From the NCBI GenBank assembly GCA_002691145.1, contig NZHE01000004.1:1-45475 (forward strand): 45,475 nucleotides of DNA, written 5' to 3'. The notes beneath the pieces are model-generated. The model was not told the DNA's origin and did no database searches. It saw only the letters and a program-made list of their open reading frames with translations. The translations under genes and the position numbers were made by a program. Within the stretch, counting starts at the first letter, position 1. Each line of letters opens with the position of its first letter. The DNA is from Rickettsiales bacterium (GTDB taxonomy: Bacteria; Pseudomonadota; Alphaproteobacteria; Methylaequorales; Methylaequoraceae). Below are positions 33,584-44,700 of this stretch, piece by piece.

Positions 33584-34450
33584 ATGAAAAATGAAAAGTT
33601 TGATAAAACATATTTTCAAATCTTGAGTTCGTTTTTATTTGCTCTATTAGGTGTGCAAATCAAAATTCTTACACAACATTTAAATTTAGAATCACTTGTG
33701 TTTTATAGATGTTTTTTTGGTACATTAATAATTTTTTTTGTAATTTTAATTCAATTAAAAAAGATAAAAATTAATGGTTTTATAGCTAATAATCAAATAT
33801 TACAGCTTCTAAGGGCCGTAGTTGGTGTAGGTGCCATGTATATGGGTTATAAGGCACTGACTATTATACCTTTAGCGATGGCATCAACTATATCTTTTAC
33901 GAAAGTATTTTTTGTTACTTTTTTGTCTTTCTTTTTTTTAAAAGAAGATTTCAAATTAAAAATTTTATTTTTAGCCGCAATCGGACTCTTAGGGGTATAT
34001 CTTATTATCAATCCTACAACAACTGAAGGAAGTAATAAAATTGGAATTTATTTATCAATTATTTCAGCATTTTTTGTTGGAATAGGTATAGTGTTAACTT
34101 CTTTTTTAACAAAAAAAAACAGAACAATAACAATTCTTTTCTATCATTCTTTTTTTTCTTTAATATTTTCTTCGGTAATTTTTTTTAATAAAATAGAACA
34201 TATTTCATGGGATCAGTTTTTACTTATTTTAATATTTACATTTACTGCTCTGTTGGGTCAGTACTTTAATACAGAAAGTTATAAAAATAAAAAGGCTAGT
34301 GTAACTGTTCTATTCAGCTATACAAGAATAATATTTTCATTCCTATTTGGATATTTCATTTTTAATGAAACCTTATCAGGATTAACATTGTTAGGATTAG
34401 CTCTGATTGTAATTTCAACACTAAGTGTTAAAAAATTTACAAAACTTTAG
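33584..34450 (+). CDS. EamA-family (DMT superfamily) transporter, second of a pair
   Basis: The 288-aa protein has ten predicted helices, again in two EamA halves (F-x-SFFFLKEDFKLKILFLAAIGLLGVYLIINP in the first, FGYFIFNETLSGLTLLGLALIVIS in the second). It starts at the base after the preceding EamA stop, so the two are translated together. They may be a duplicated pair, or halves of a heteromeric transporter. The stop overlaps that of the aldo/keto reductase on the other strand by 4 bp. Confidence 0.85.
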   Translation: MKNEKFDKTYFQILSSFLFALLGVQIKILTQHLNLESLVFYRCFFGTLIIFFVILIQLKKIKINGFIANNQILQLLRAVVGVGAMYMGYKALTIIPLAMASTISFTKVFFVTFLSFFFLKEDFKLKILFLAAIGLLGVYLIINPTTTEGSNKIGIYLSIISAFFVGIGIVLTSFLTKKNRTITILFYHSFFSLIFSSVIFFNKIEHISWDQFLLILIFTFTALLGQYFNTESYKNKKASVTVLFSYTRIIFSFLFGYFIFNETLSGLTLLGLALIVISTLSVKKFTKL

Positions 34451-35487
34451 GGACAAGGATAAGGATTCTCGTTATGAATCTTTTCAATATTCTCTATTAT
34501 TTCCTCGCTTAGATCTAAATTAATAGATTTGATGTTTTCTTCTAACTGACTTAAGTTTGTAGCGCCAATAATATTACTTGTAAGAAATTCTCTTGAATTT
34601 ACATACGAAAGAGCCATCAAAGCAGGAGAAATACCAAAACTTTCGGCAAGAGAATTAAACTTTTTTGATATTGAAATACCTTTAGGTTTTGTGTATCTAG
34701 TGAACATATCTCCAAAAATGGTAAGCCTTGCTTTCTCAGGCTTTTTATCACTATCATACTTGCCTGTTAGCATTCCAAAACCAAGAGGAGAGTAAGCCAA
34801 AAGACCACAGTTTTCTCTAATTGAAATTTCTGCCATTCCCACCTCATAACTCCTATTTAATAAGGAATACGGATTTTGTACTGAGACAACTCTCGGAAGG
34901 TTATATTGCTCTGCTAATGAAATAAATTTCATTAATCCCCATGGTGTTTCATTAGATAGACCAATATATCTAACCTTTCCAGATTTAACTAAAGTGTCCA
35001 ATGCTTCCAACTGTGTTTTTATTTCAATGACGTCAGATTCCTCTGAATGCTCATACCCTAGTTTACCAAAAAAGTTTGTTTTTCTATCCGGCCAATGCAA
35101 TTGATACAAGTCAATGTAATCTGTTTTTAATCTTGTTAAACTTCCTTCAATTGCATTTAATATTTGCTCTTTATTTAATCGGGTTTCTTTTCCCCTAAAC
35201 CACTTCATTCCTGACCTTCCAACCACTTTTGTGGCTAATATTAAATTGTTTCTAATTTTTTTTTGTTGCAACCATTTTCCTATAATTATCTCTGTTGAGC
35301 CAAAAGTATCCTTTTTTGGTGGTACGGAGTACAATTCTGCTGTATCAAAAAAATTAACTCCATTTTCAAAAGAAAAATTCATTTGTTCAAAGGCTTCTGT
35401 TTCGTTATTCTGTTCTCCCCATGTCATAGTTCCGAGACAGATCCTACTCACTTCAATATTAGTATTTCCTAATTTAGAATACTTCAT
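34447..35487 (-). CDS. Aldo/keto reductase, Tas-like
   Basis: The 346-aa NADPH-dependent TIM-barrel oxidoreductase is of the Tas subgroup. The start MKYSKLGNTNIEVSRICLGTMTWGEQN is typical. The catalytic tetrad residues are visible as FFDTAELYS (Asp, Tyr), LATKV (Lys) and YQLHWPDR (His). The long insertion after AELYS with PP and STE-x-I-GKW is characteristic of Tas. The physiological substrate is unknown. It is divergent from the Bax inhibitor-1 gene across 110 bp. Confidence 0.88.
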   Translation of the reverse strand: MKYSKLGNTNIEVSRICLGTMTWGEQNNETEAFEQMNFSFENGVNFFDTAELYSVPPKKDTFGSTEIIIGKWLQQKKIRNNLILATKVVGRSGMKWFRGKETRLNKEQILNAIEGSLTRLKTDYIDLYQLHWPDRKTNFFGKLGYEHSEESDVIEIKTQLEALDTLVKSGKVRYIGLSNETPWGLMKFISLAEQYNLPRVVSVQNPYSLLNRSYEVGMAEISIRENCGLLAYSPLGFGMLTGKYDSDKKPEKARLTIFGDMFTRYTKPKGISISKKFNSLAESFGISPALMALSYVNSREFLTSNIIGATNLSQLEENIKSINLDLSEEIIENIEKIHNENPYPCP

Positions 35488-35597
35488 TATTACTTGCAGA
35501 ATTTTATTGTTGAATAATTATAATTCTATCATAAATAATATAGCATAGTTAAGTTTTTTGTAGTATGCTTAACCAAATTTAATATTAGGAGTATAAA

Positions 35598-36332
35598 ATG
35601 TCTTATGATTTTGAAAAAAACGTTCAGTCAAGAACTTCAGTTGATCAGGGGATAGATCTAGGTTTAAAGGCCTACATGAACAAAGTTTATTCTTTTATGG
35701 CTGTAGGGCTTGCTTTAACTGGAACAATCGCACATCTATTTTCACAGATGGCTTTTGATTTCTCAACCAATACCTACACATCTTTTGGTATGACTTTATA
35801 TGCATCACCTTTAGCATTTATAATTATGTTAGCTCCTTTAGGGTTCATGTTAGCAATTAGCTTTGGCATATCAAAAATGAAAGAGTCAACTGTTCAAATT
35901 CTTTACTGGTCTTTTGCCTCAGTTATGGGTGTCTCTTTGGCTAGTATCTTTATTCAGTATACAGGTGAATCAGTGGCCAGAGTATTTTTTATAACCGCGG
36001 GAACCTTTGGCGCACTCAGCTTGTATGGCTACACCACAAAGAAAGACTTGTCTGGATGGGGTTCATTTCTTTTTATGGGTCTTATAGGAATATTGATTGC
36101 TTCAATAGTAAATATTTTTATTGCTAGCAGTTTACTACAATTCGCCATTTCTGTAATTGGGGTTCTAGTTTTTGCTGGACTAACAGCATATGACACACAA
36201 CAAATTAAAAATATGTATTTTGAAAATGACGGAAATGAGGGGAAAAAAGCTATAATGGGTTCACTAAGGCTCTACTTAGATTTTATCAATTTATTCATCA
36301 TGCTTATTCAACTTTTCGGAAATAGAAGGTAA
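35598..36332 (+). CDS. Bax inhibitor-1 / YccA-family membrane protein
   Basis: The 244-aa protein has seven hydrophobic segments and the BI-1 features: an early AYMNKVYSFMAVGLALTG, a central LSGWGSFLFMGLIGI, and the late AYDTQQIKNMY with the conserved Asp, followed by SLRLYLDFINLFIMLIQLFG. Family members act as pH-dependent Ca2+ leaks in related systems and interact with FtsH as YccA. A strong AGGAG ribosome-binding site at 35587-35591 precedes the ATG, unusual in this window, which suggests high expression. A hairpin at 36341-36374 follows. Confidence 0.9.
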   Translation: MSYDFEKNVQSRTSVDQGIDLGLKAYMNKVYSFMAVGLALTGTIAHLFSQMAFDFSTNTYTSFGMTLYASPLAFIIMLAPLGFMLAISFGISKMKESTVQILYWSFASVMGVSLASIFIQYTGESVARVFFITAGTFGALSLYGYTTKKDLSGWGSFLFMGLIGILIASIVNIFIASSLLQFAISVIGVLVFAGLTAYDTQQIKNMYFENDGNEGKKAIMGSLRLYLDFINLFIMLIQLFGNRR

Positions 36333-36340
36333 TTAATTCA

Positions 36341-36374
36341 TTAGACTGGTTGATTGTAAGATTAACCAGTCTAA
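36341..36374 (+). terminator. Hairpin after the BI-1 gene (possible terminator)
   Basis: TAGACTGGTT at 36342-36351 and AACCAGTCTA at 36364-36373 form a perfect 10-bp stem, extended to 11 bp by T36341-A36374, with a 12-base loop. It begins 8 bp after the BI-1 stop. The U-tract after it is weak (aattttaaattgttt), so it may also act as an mRNA 3'-end stabiliser. It overlaps the most upstream possible start of the next gene. Confidence 0.6.
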
Positions 36375-36382
36375 ATTTTAAA

Positions 36383-37051
36383 TTGTTTAAATTTCTAGTA
36401 TCATTCATAATTTTGTGCTTCTGCAACCCTATTTTTGCAAAAGAAAGCAATAACATTTCTTTTGACGTATACAGAAAGGGTAATAAAATAGGTTATCATA
36501 ACTTAGTAATTACTCATCAAGGCAATAAAACAATCGTAGAGGTAGATATTAATTTTGAGGTTAATTTTCTAGGTTTCCTAATTTATGAATATAAACACAA
36601 AAATAAAGAAATTTGGGATAAAAAATTTCTTCAAACACTAAATGCTGAGACAATCAAAAATAACGGTGAAAAGTTAGTTTGTAATATAAAAAGTAATAAC
36701 AGCGAGTTAGAAATAAATGGAACTAACGGTAAATTCCAAAAATCTAATATACTAATGCCTTCAAGCTATTGGAATTATGAATTAGTAAAGGGTGAAAGCA
36801 AAAAAACTATGATAAATACTCAAGATTGTAGTCTAATTGATATAGAAATTTTAAATTTAGGCTCGGAAAAGATTTATAATAGTTCCCTAAATTCAAAAAG
36901 ATACAAAATAACTGGGAAAGAAATAAGTGGTGAAAATATTGATATCGATATTTGGTACGACGAGGACAATAATTGGGTTAAAATGATATTTAAAAAGGAT
37001 GAAAACTTAATAGAATATTACTTAAGAAAATATAATGAATTTAATGAATAA
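36383..37051 (+). CDS. DUF6134-family exported protein
   Basis: The protein is predicted periplasmic: FKFLVSFIILCFCNPIFAKES is a signal peptide with cleavage near IFA. Mature features are FDVYRKGNKIGYHNL and WIWYDEDNNWVKM-like IDIWYDEDNNWVKMIFK near the C-terminus, which match DUF6134 (predicted beta-rich, YxxW-type C-terminal tail). No ATG precedes the leader. TTG 36350 lies inside the hairpin, so TTG 36383 (222 aa) fits better. Its end overlaps the SDR gene by 8 bp. The function is unknown. Confidence 0.7.
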   Translation: MFKFLVSFIILCFCNPIFAKESNNISFDVYRKGNKIGYHNLVITHQGNKTIVEVDINFEVNFLGFLIYEYKHKNKEIWDKKFLQTLNAETIKNNGEKLVCNIKSNNSELEINGTNGKFQKSNILMPSSYWNYELVKGESKKTMINTQDCSLIDIEILNLGSEKIYNSSLNSKRYKITGKEISGENIDIDIWYDEDNNWVKMIFKKDENLIEYYLRKYNEFNE

Positions 37052-37802
37052 AAAAGTTGTTTGGATTACAGGAGGTGGAACCGGTATTGGAGCTGAATTA
37101 GCTGAAATTTTTGCCTCTAAAAATTGGACAGTGATCATAAGTGGAAGAAGAATTGACAAACTTAATTCAATAAAGAAAAAAAATGTTAAAAATATTTATG
37201 TTTTTAAAAATGATGTCTCTTCAAATACTAGTTGTCAGAATGTAACCAAAAAAATTATAAATAAATTTGGAAAAATTGATATGATGATACTAAATGCTGC
37301 AGCTTACAACCCTGGTCACCTAAATTTTGAAAATATTGAGAACGCTAGAAGTGTCTTGGATACAAACATAATGGGTCAAATAAATTGTATTAGCAATGTA
37401 TTACCAACAATGAGAAAACTGGGTTCTGGTAGTATTATATTTATCTCTTCACCAGCAGGATTCAGAGGATTGCCTAATGCAGGATTTTATGGAGTTTCAA
37501 AATCTGCATTAACTTTTCTAGCAGAGTCATTGTATTTGGAGCTAAAAAAAGAGAACATAAAGGTCAAGGTTGTTCATCCCGGTTTTATTAAAACTCCAAT
37601 GACTGACAAAAATGATTTCCCGATGCCCTTTTTAATGACCTCCTCTCGAGCAGCAAAAAAAATTTACGAAAATTTATTTAATTCGAGTTTTGAAATTTCT
37701 TTTCCAAGAAGACTTATAATACCAATGAAAATATTATCTCTTCTGCCTTATAGATTCTATTTTTTCCTAATGGATTTTATTCTTAAACATTCGGTTAAGT
37801 AA
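37044..37802 (+). CDS. Short-chain dehydrogenase/reductase (SDR)
   Basis: The 252-aa classical SDR has the cofactor motif TGGGTGIGAELA near the N-terminus, LNAAAYNPG (the NNAG equivalent), catalytic Ser in IIFISSPAGFRG and the Y-x3-K site YGVSKSA, followed by VHPGFIKTPMT. The C-terminal hydrophobic stretch may associate with the membrane. ATG 37044 gives the best N-terminus; an in-frame ATG lies at 37035. It lies between DUF6134 and an NTF2-like gene. SDR, NTF2-like and DUF3833 genes together are common beside lipid-modifying genes, which are absent here. Confidence 0.88.
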   Translation: MNKKVVWITGGGTGIGAELAEIFASKNWTVIISGRRIDKLNSIKKKNVKNIYVFKNDVSSNTSCQNVTKKIINKFGKIDMMILNAAAYNPGHLNFENIENARSVLDTNIMGQINCISNVLPTMRKLGSGSIIFISSPAGFRGLPNAGFYGVSKSALTFLAESLYLELKKENIKVKVVHPGFIKTPMTDKNDFPMPFLMTSSRAAKKIYENLFNSSFEISFPRRLIIPMKILSLLPYRFYFFLMDFILKHSVK

Positions 37803-38201
37803 ATGTCAGACGTAATAGGGAAATATATAAAAGCATATGAAAATATAAATATATCTTCATTAAACAAATTATTATCTTGCATCGATGAAAATTTTCTTTT
37901 TTTAGACCCATTCAATAAAATTAAAGGAAAAAATAAATTTGAAAATATGTTTCAAAAATTTCTTCAAGAAATAAAAGATCCTGAATTTAAAACTTTAAAT
38001 ATTACAAATGATAAAAGCACTTACTTCGTAAAATGGAATTTTACAGGTATTTATAAAAAAAGATTTTCATTCGATGGAATGAGTGAAATTATAGTAAAGA
38101 ATAATTTGGTAATAAGACACATTGACTACTGGGACAGTGGAAGAAATTTTTATTGTAACATACCTTTGCTAAAATATATTTTTAAAAAAATCCACAAATA
38201 G
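37803..38201 (+). CDS. NTF2-like (SnoaL-type) family protein
   Basis: The 132-aa protein has the NTF2-like cone-fold pattern: an N-terminal helix pair, IDENFLFLDPFNKIKGKNKFENMFQKF (the beta strand followed by an N-x-G-K-x4 helix start), then YFVKWNFTGIYKKRFSFDGMSEIIVKNNLVIRHIDYWDSG. It starts at the base after the SDR stop and converges with the DUF3833 lipoprotein (4-bp gap). It probably binds a small hydrophobic ligand or acts as an accessory to the SDR; neither is proven. Confidence 0.75.
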   Translation: MSDVIGKYIKAYENINISSLNKLLSCIDENFLFLDPFNKIKGKNKFENMFQKFLQEIKDPEFKTLNITNDKSTYFVKWNFTGIYKKRFSFDGMSEIIVKNNLVIRHIDYWDSGRNFYCNIPLLKYIFKKIHK

Positions 38202-38205
38202 TTAA

Positions 38206-38757
38206 TTACAATTTAAGAAAAGTAATAGATACAACTCCTAAAGTAATTCCAAATTTTTTAACCTCAGCTCTATTTATTAAAACACCTTTTTCTTGAAGAA
38301 ACATCCAATCGTCAAATCTTACTTTTATGGTACTGTCTTTAATTTTTAACAATAAATCATAACTCCAGTTAAGAGCGTTTCCACTTGCAGATCCTGTTGC
38401 TGAACCTATTACGTCATCAGCTCTTCCAACATATTTTTTCCCATCAAGTATATCAATGGTCCAAATCCTTTGTTGTTTTTCTCCATCATCATAAACAAAC
38501 TTCTCATCTAGGGTTAGTTGAGTATCAGCTAACGTACCCTCAATATCAACTTTGAATTGCCTTCTCAAATTTCCAAATCTATCATGAAATAATCCCCACG
38601 CAATAACACTTCCTTCAAAGTAGTCCTCTAAGATAAATTCTGGCTTGTTATCTTTAAACTGTGAAATATTCATTTTTGAAGAGCATGAAAAGGTAAAAAA
38701 AGTTAATATTAAAATTAAATAACGCACACTAATAATATAGTTTATTGAGTATTTCAT
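38206..38757 (-). CDS. DUF3833-family lipoprotein
   Basis: The 183-aa protein has a lipoprotein leader ending FTFSCSS. The body contains DYFEGSVIAWGLFHDRFGNLRRQF and the C-terminal WMFLQEKGVLINRAEVKKFGITLGVVSITF, which are the landmark segments of DUF3833. Members are predicted periplasmic lipid-associated lipoproteins and often sit near cyclopropane-fatty-acid synthase and SDR genes. Here it faces the SDR/NTF2-like pair. Its start is 33 bp from the end of the giant adhesin gene. Confidence 0.85.
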   Translation of the reverse strand: MKYSINYIISVRYLILILTFFTFSCSSKMNISQFKDNKPEFILEDYFEGSVIAWGLFHDRFGNLRRQFKVDIEGTLADTQLTLDEKFVYDDGEKQQRIWTIDILDGKKYVGRADDVIGSATGSASGNALNWSYDLLLKIKDSTIKVRFDDWMFLQEKGVLINRAEVKKFGITLGVVSITFLKL

Positions 38758-38790
38758 TAAAGAGTTTTATCTAAATTATTAATTTTTTAT

Positions 38791-41700
38791 TTAATTGCAA
38801 AACCCGTCTGTCATTATACAAGGACTGACTGATATAGATTGGTCAGTTGACGTTACTGTTACTCTTCTGCTATGACCACCCTTTGCTGAATGAGTAGTTT
38901 TTGAAGGAAACAGTTTGTCATTTATATTAGAAAGTTCTTGCAATCTTAGAAGTATGCCAGCTCTAGTTCTAGATCCAGGCCTTCCCCTTAGGATATTGAA
39001 GGTTAAATTTCCAAAGTCATAATTTGAGGCAAGGCCTGAACCGTCACCAATAACTAATGTCCCTCTATTAATCGTATAAGAACCCAATTCATCTGAATTA
39101 TTAATATATCCTTCACCGCTGAGAAGAAGAGACTCGCCCAATGCCAAGTTTCCAAAGCTTAATTCTGAAGAATTAACTGATAAGCTACCGCCTGGATTAC
39201 GCCTTCCTGTTAAATTAAATAATCTTTTTGATACAATTAATGTAGCATCAGATATATAATAATTTGAATTATTCGAACGCAAGCTTCCAATTGTAACCCC
39301 TTTGGATCCAACAGATGCTGAGCTAAATGAACCAGTTCCAGACATTTGAACAGAATCTCCTGATATAAGCCCAGTAAAACGTGAAAAATCAGCGCCTTGA
39401 GCTGATGTCGTTCCATTATAAGCTCTTGTTCCAGATGCAGTTATTGATTTTGGCGTAATACTTAATTGAAGAGTTCCACCTGAGAGAGTATAATTACTAG
39501 CATTACCTGAATTACTACCTAAGGTTAGGCTACCTACATTAACTGATTTATTTGTTTCTACATCTTTAGAACCTAAAACACCTGTGCCTGACAATGTGAG
39601 TGTTTCACCACTAATAAGATTTCCGAATGATCCTAAGTCGCTTGACGATGCATTCGTTGTTCCATCATAAATTCGTGTTCCAGATAAATTAACAGGTCTT
39701 TTATTGATGTTAGCTTGGTGAGTTCCTCCAGTTAAAGTGTAATTCGATTCAGAACCCGTTCCGCTTGATAAAGCTAAACTACCTAATGTAACAGATTTTC
39801 CATTTGCCGCACCTGAAGAACCAATACTACCAGAACCTGAAAGTGTTAATGTCTCATTTCCAATCAAATTTTCAATTGAGGGATCGTCGGAGCCACTGAT
39901 ATTTGTGGTACCGTCATAAACTCTAGTTAAAGTCACATTGATCGGTCTTTTGCTTATAGTGAGAGTTGCTCCATTTAAATTGTAGTTTGTAGCTGCACCA
40001 CTTCCATCTGCCAGAGCGAGATCACCTAAAGCTACTACTTTGTTTGATTCAACAAGTGCAGATAAAACAGTACCTGATCCAGAAACAGAAAGTGTTTCAC
40101 TCCCAATTAAGCCTGAGAAGGTACTGAAACTTCCAGAATTTGCTACGTTTGTTCCGTCATAGACTCTAGAACCACTTAGGCTTATGTCCTTTTGCGTAAC
40201 ATCCAATAAAAGAGTGCCCCCACTTAGAGTATAATTGTCTGATTCGCCTGAACCATCAGAAAGAGCAAGAGTCCCAACACTTACTGACTTATCGCTACCA
40301 ACTGCAGCTGAGGCAAGGATTCCTGTTCCGCTCAAGTTCAGTGTTTCCCCACTGACCAAGTTACCAAGAGTTGTTAAATCACTTGCTGTTGCATTTGTTG
40401 ATCCGTTATACACGCGCGTTCCGCCTAAATCCACAGGTCTTCTTGTAATATTAATTTGATGCGTTCCACTAGAAAGAGTGTAATTTGAAACTGAGCCACT
40501 TCCGTCAGACAATGCAATCGTTCCCAATGTTAATGTTTTGTTGTTTTCAGCTGTGCTTGAGGAAACTGAACCAGTTCCACTCAAAGATAGTGTTTCTCCT
40601 GTAACAATATTTCCAAATGTATTTATATCTAAAGCAGTTACTGAGGTTGTCCCATTATAAGTTTTGGAACCTGAAAGATTAATAACTCTTTTAGTTACGG
40701 AAATAGTGCCACTTGAAAGATTATAATTTGAAGCCGCTCCAGACCCATTTGCTAAAGTGAAAGTTCCCAGTGAAATAGTTTTGTTAGACCCTACAGCACC
40801 TGATGATATAGTGCCCGATCCAGTAATAGTTAGTGATTCTCCTGAAACAAGGTTGCTAAATGTAGAGATACTTGAATTACTTACAATATTGTTTCCGTCA
40901 TATGACTTTGACCCACTTATTGTAATATTTCTAGTTGTTACGCCTAGTTCAAGAGTGCCTCCGCTTAAAGTGTAATTGTCTGATTCTCCTGAACCATCAG
41001 AAAGGGCAAGAGTCCCAATACTTACTGACTTATTACTACCAACTGCAGCTGAGGCGAGAGTTCCTGTTCCGCTCAAGTTAAGCGTTTCTCCACTGACTAA
41101 GTTACCAAGAGTCGTTAAGTCACTTGCTATTGCATTCGTTGATCCATCGTAGACTCTTGTTCCACTTAAATTCACAGGCCTTTGAACAATTGTTAGAGTA
41201 GCTGATGATAAATTATAATTTGATGAAACCCCGGTTCCCGATATAAGGCTAAGATCATTAAATGTAACGTTTTTGTTTGACCCCGGAGTAGCAGTACCAA
41301 CAGAGCCAGTTCCCGATAATGTGAGTGATTCCGAACCAACAAGATTACTAAAGCTTGTCAGATCTGAAGGGCTTGCATTAGTTGTTCCGTCATAAACTCT
41401 TGAACCAGAAATAGTTATTTGTCTTTGACTTATACTCAACTGATGAGTTCCGCCAGTCAATGTATAATTTGATGCTGTTCCTGATCCATTACTCAAGGAT
41501 AACGACCCAACAGAAATTTCTTTGTTACTTCCAACTGCTGCCGATAGCACTGAACCAGTTCCACTTAAGTTTAAAGTCTCTCCAGAAACAAGATTTGACG
41601 AGCTTAGGTCTGAGGCTGCAGCATTTGTTGAGCCATCATAGGCTCTTGACCCACTAAGATTTAAAGGTCTTTGGAATATTTCAAAACTCGTTGTATAATT

Positions 41701-44700
41701 ACTCAGGGTATAGTTGCCTGATCCTGAGCCAGTAAGAGCAAGTGAACCAGTTGACACGGTCTTGTTGTCCCCAACTGCTGCTGAGGTAACTGAACCACTT
41801 CCCGTTAAAGACACAGCCTCACCACTCACCAGATTTGTTAAAGTAAGAGTTGATCCATTTACAGTTGTCGTCCCATCATAAATTTTAGATCCCGTAACAT
41901 TTACTGATAGCTGAGATATGTCAAAGGTGTGAGTACCTCCAGATAAAGTATAATTAGAAGCATTCCCTGATCCGTCAGAAAGGCTTAAAGAGCCTAAAGT
42001 TAAGCTTTTATTCATCCCTGCATTTGCATTCGTTACAGTTCCTGACCCTAATAGAATAAGCGATTCTCCTGAAACAATGTTTCCAAATGTAGAAATATCA
42101 GAACTTGAAACTGTTGTATTTCCGTCAAATGCTCTTATTCCATCAAGGCTTAAAATTCTTTGATTAATATTAATTGTTATATTTCCTAAAGAATAGTTTG
42201 ATGCTGCTCCAGAACCATTTGCAAGGGTTAAGGTCTGATGAGAAACTGATTTATTGGTTCCTACTGAAGAGCTTGCTACTGATCCAATACCTGAGAGCGA
42301 GAGAGTTTCACCACTTACAAGATTTGTAAAGGAAGTAAGATTAGATGCAGCTGCGTTTGTAGTTCCATCATAAAACTTAGAACCTTTGACAGTAACTGAG
42401 CGCTTAGTTATTGCCATTGATAGGGTGCCTGTAAGTGAATAATTTGATGCACTGGAGGAGCCATCTGAAATTTCAAGACTACCAATATTTGTTATAGTTT
42501 GCGATCCAACAGCAGCTGAGCCAAGAGTTCCTGTCCCTGACAATGAAATGTTTTCGCCTGAAACCAAGTTACTCAACGAGAGGTCTGAGGCGGCTGCATC
42601 TGTTGTGCCATCATATACTCTGCTTCCAGATAGATTAACTGGTCTTAAAGTAATGTCTGCTGAAATAGTATTTGCAATACTATAATTAGATGCTGATCCA
42701 CTTCCGTCTAACAGTTGGAGTGATGTATTAGTTACAGTTTTATCATTCCCAATATTAGCAGAAGCTACAGTTCCTGAACCCGTCATTGATAGAGTTTCTC
42801 CGCTTACGATACCAGAAAATGTTGATAAATTTGATCCTTGAATAACATTAGTTCCGTCATAAACTTTGCTGCCTGAAATAGTAAGAGATTTTTGAGTAAT
42901 ATCTAGTGTAGCTGATCCTAGTGTGTAATTTGCAGAACTGCCTGTTCCATTTGATAAAGAGAGTGATCCTATTGTAACAGATTTTGATGAGCCAACATTT
43001 GCTGATGATACTGTTCCTGATCCCGTTATATCTAATGTCTCACCGCTTACAAGATTATTGAATACATTCAAATCAGATGAATTAACAGTGGTTGAACCAT
43101 TGTATGACCTACTTCCAGACATACTAATAGATCTCTGAGAAACGGAAAGCTGGTGTGTGCCACCATTTAAAGTGTAATTAGAAGCTACACCAGTGTCATT
43201 GTTGATCGAAAGTGTATTAAGAGATACTGATTTATTATTACCCACATTTGCACTTGTAATTGTGCCATTACCAGACAAATCAAGAGTTTCAGAACCAACT
43301 AAGTTAGACAAAGTTAAATCAGATGAAACTGCATTAGTTGTTCCGTCATAAACTCTAGTACCACTAATGTTTAAAATTCTTGGCGTTATATTTAGTATTT
43401 TTGTTGATCCATTAAGTGTGTAGTTGGATGCTAACCCTCCATTTGAGCCATCTCCAAGGGAAAGTGACCCCTGAGATACATCGTAATTATTGGCTACTGC
43501 CGAAGAAGTTATTGTTCCAGCGCCGCTAAGAACGAGTGTCTCTGACCCTATCAAGCCACTAATCGTTAAGTCAGACGCAGTGGCTTGGGAGGAACCATCG
43601 TAAGTTCGCGAACCACTGAGAGAGACTGCAACAGGATTTACTGAAAGAGAAGCAGATGAAATAGAATAATTTGAGGCGCTACCGGATCCATTTTGCAAGG
43701 CTAGTGTGCCTAAAGTTACTGATTTTGAATTGCCAGTATTTGCTGATGAAACTGATCCCGACCCTGAGAGACCTAAAGTTTCACCACTTACTATATTACT
43801 AAATGTGTTTAAGTCGGAATTACTTACAGTTGTATTTCCGTTATACAATCTAGATCCTGATAATGTTAATGGTCGTGTTGTAACAGAAAGGGTAAAAGAG
43901 CCTCCTGAAAGTGTGTAATTTGAAGCGGCTCCAGAACCATTGCTTATTGAAAATCCATCTGATGTAACACTTTTATTGTTTTCAACTTCAGCACTGCTAA
44001 TTGTACCTGATCCAGAAAATGTAATTGTTTCTGACCCTACTAAGTTGTTTAGCGTCAGATCTGAAGATGTAACATTGGTTGACCCATTATAGGCTCTAGA
44101 ACCAGAGGCATTTAGCACTCTTTGTGTTATTTCGAATGATGTATTTCCAAATGTGTAGTTAGATGCCGTTCCGCTCCCAGTATTTCCTAACGCCAATGTA
44201 CCAAGTGTAATTGCTTTATCTAAACCTACTGATGAACTTGATACAGAGCCTGAACCACTTATAGTTAAACTCTCACCAGAAACAAGATTGCCTAGTGTGA
44301 GGCTACTAGCTGTAACAGAAGTATTTCCGTCATATGTTTTGTTACCAGTAATGTTAACCCACCTTTGTGTTACATCAAATGTACCGCTTCCTAAGGTATA
44401 ATTACTTGCTAGGCCTGTTCCATTTTGTAGACTCAGTGTTCCTGTTGTAACACTCTTACCCGCTCCGACATTTGCTGAGGATATGGTGCCTAAGCCCGCG
44501 ATGCTCAATGATTCACCTGTTGCTAAATTTGAAATCGTTGTTAAATCTGATCCATTAACCGAGGTAGCTCCATCATAAACTTTTGTTCCACTATATGTTA
44601 CCGTTCTTGAGGTAACATCGTAAGTATGAGTGCCACCTATTAGAGTGTAATTTGATGCAGAGCCTGATCCATTTGAAAGCGATAATGTATTTAATGAAAT

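Noticed and set aside
35545-35580. gttaag...cttaac inverted repeat as an operator for the BI-1 gene
   Set aside because: It is a six-base palindrome in AT-rich DNA with no associated regulator; too weak to report as a site.
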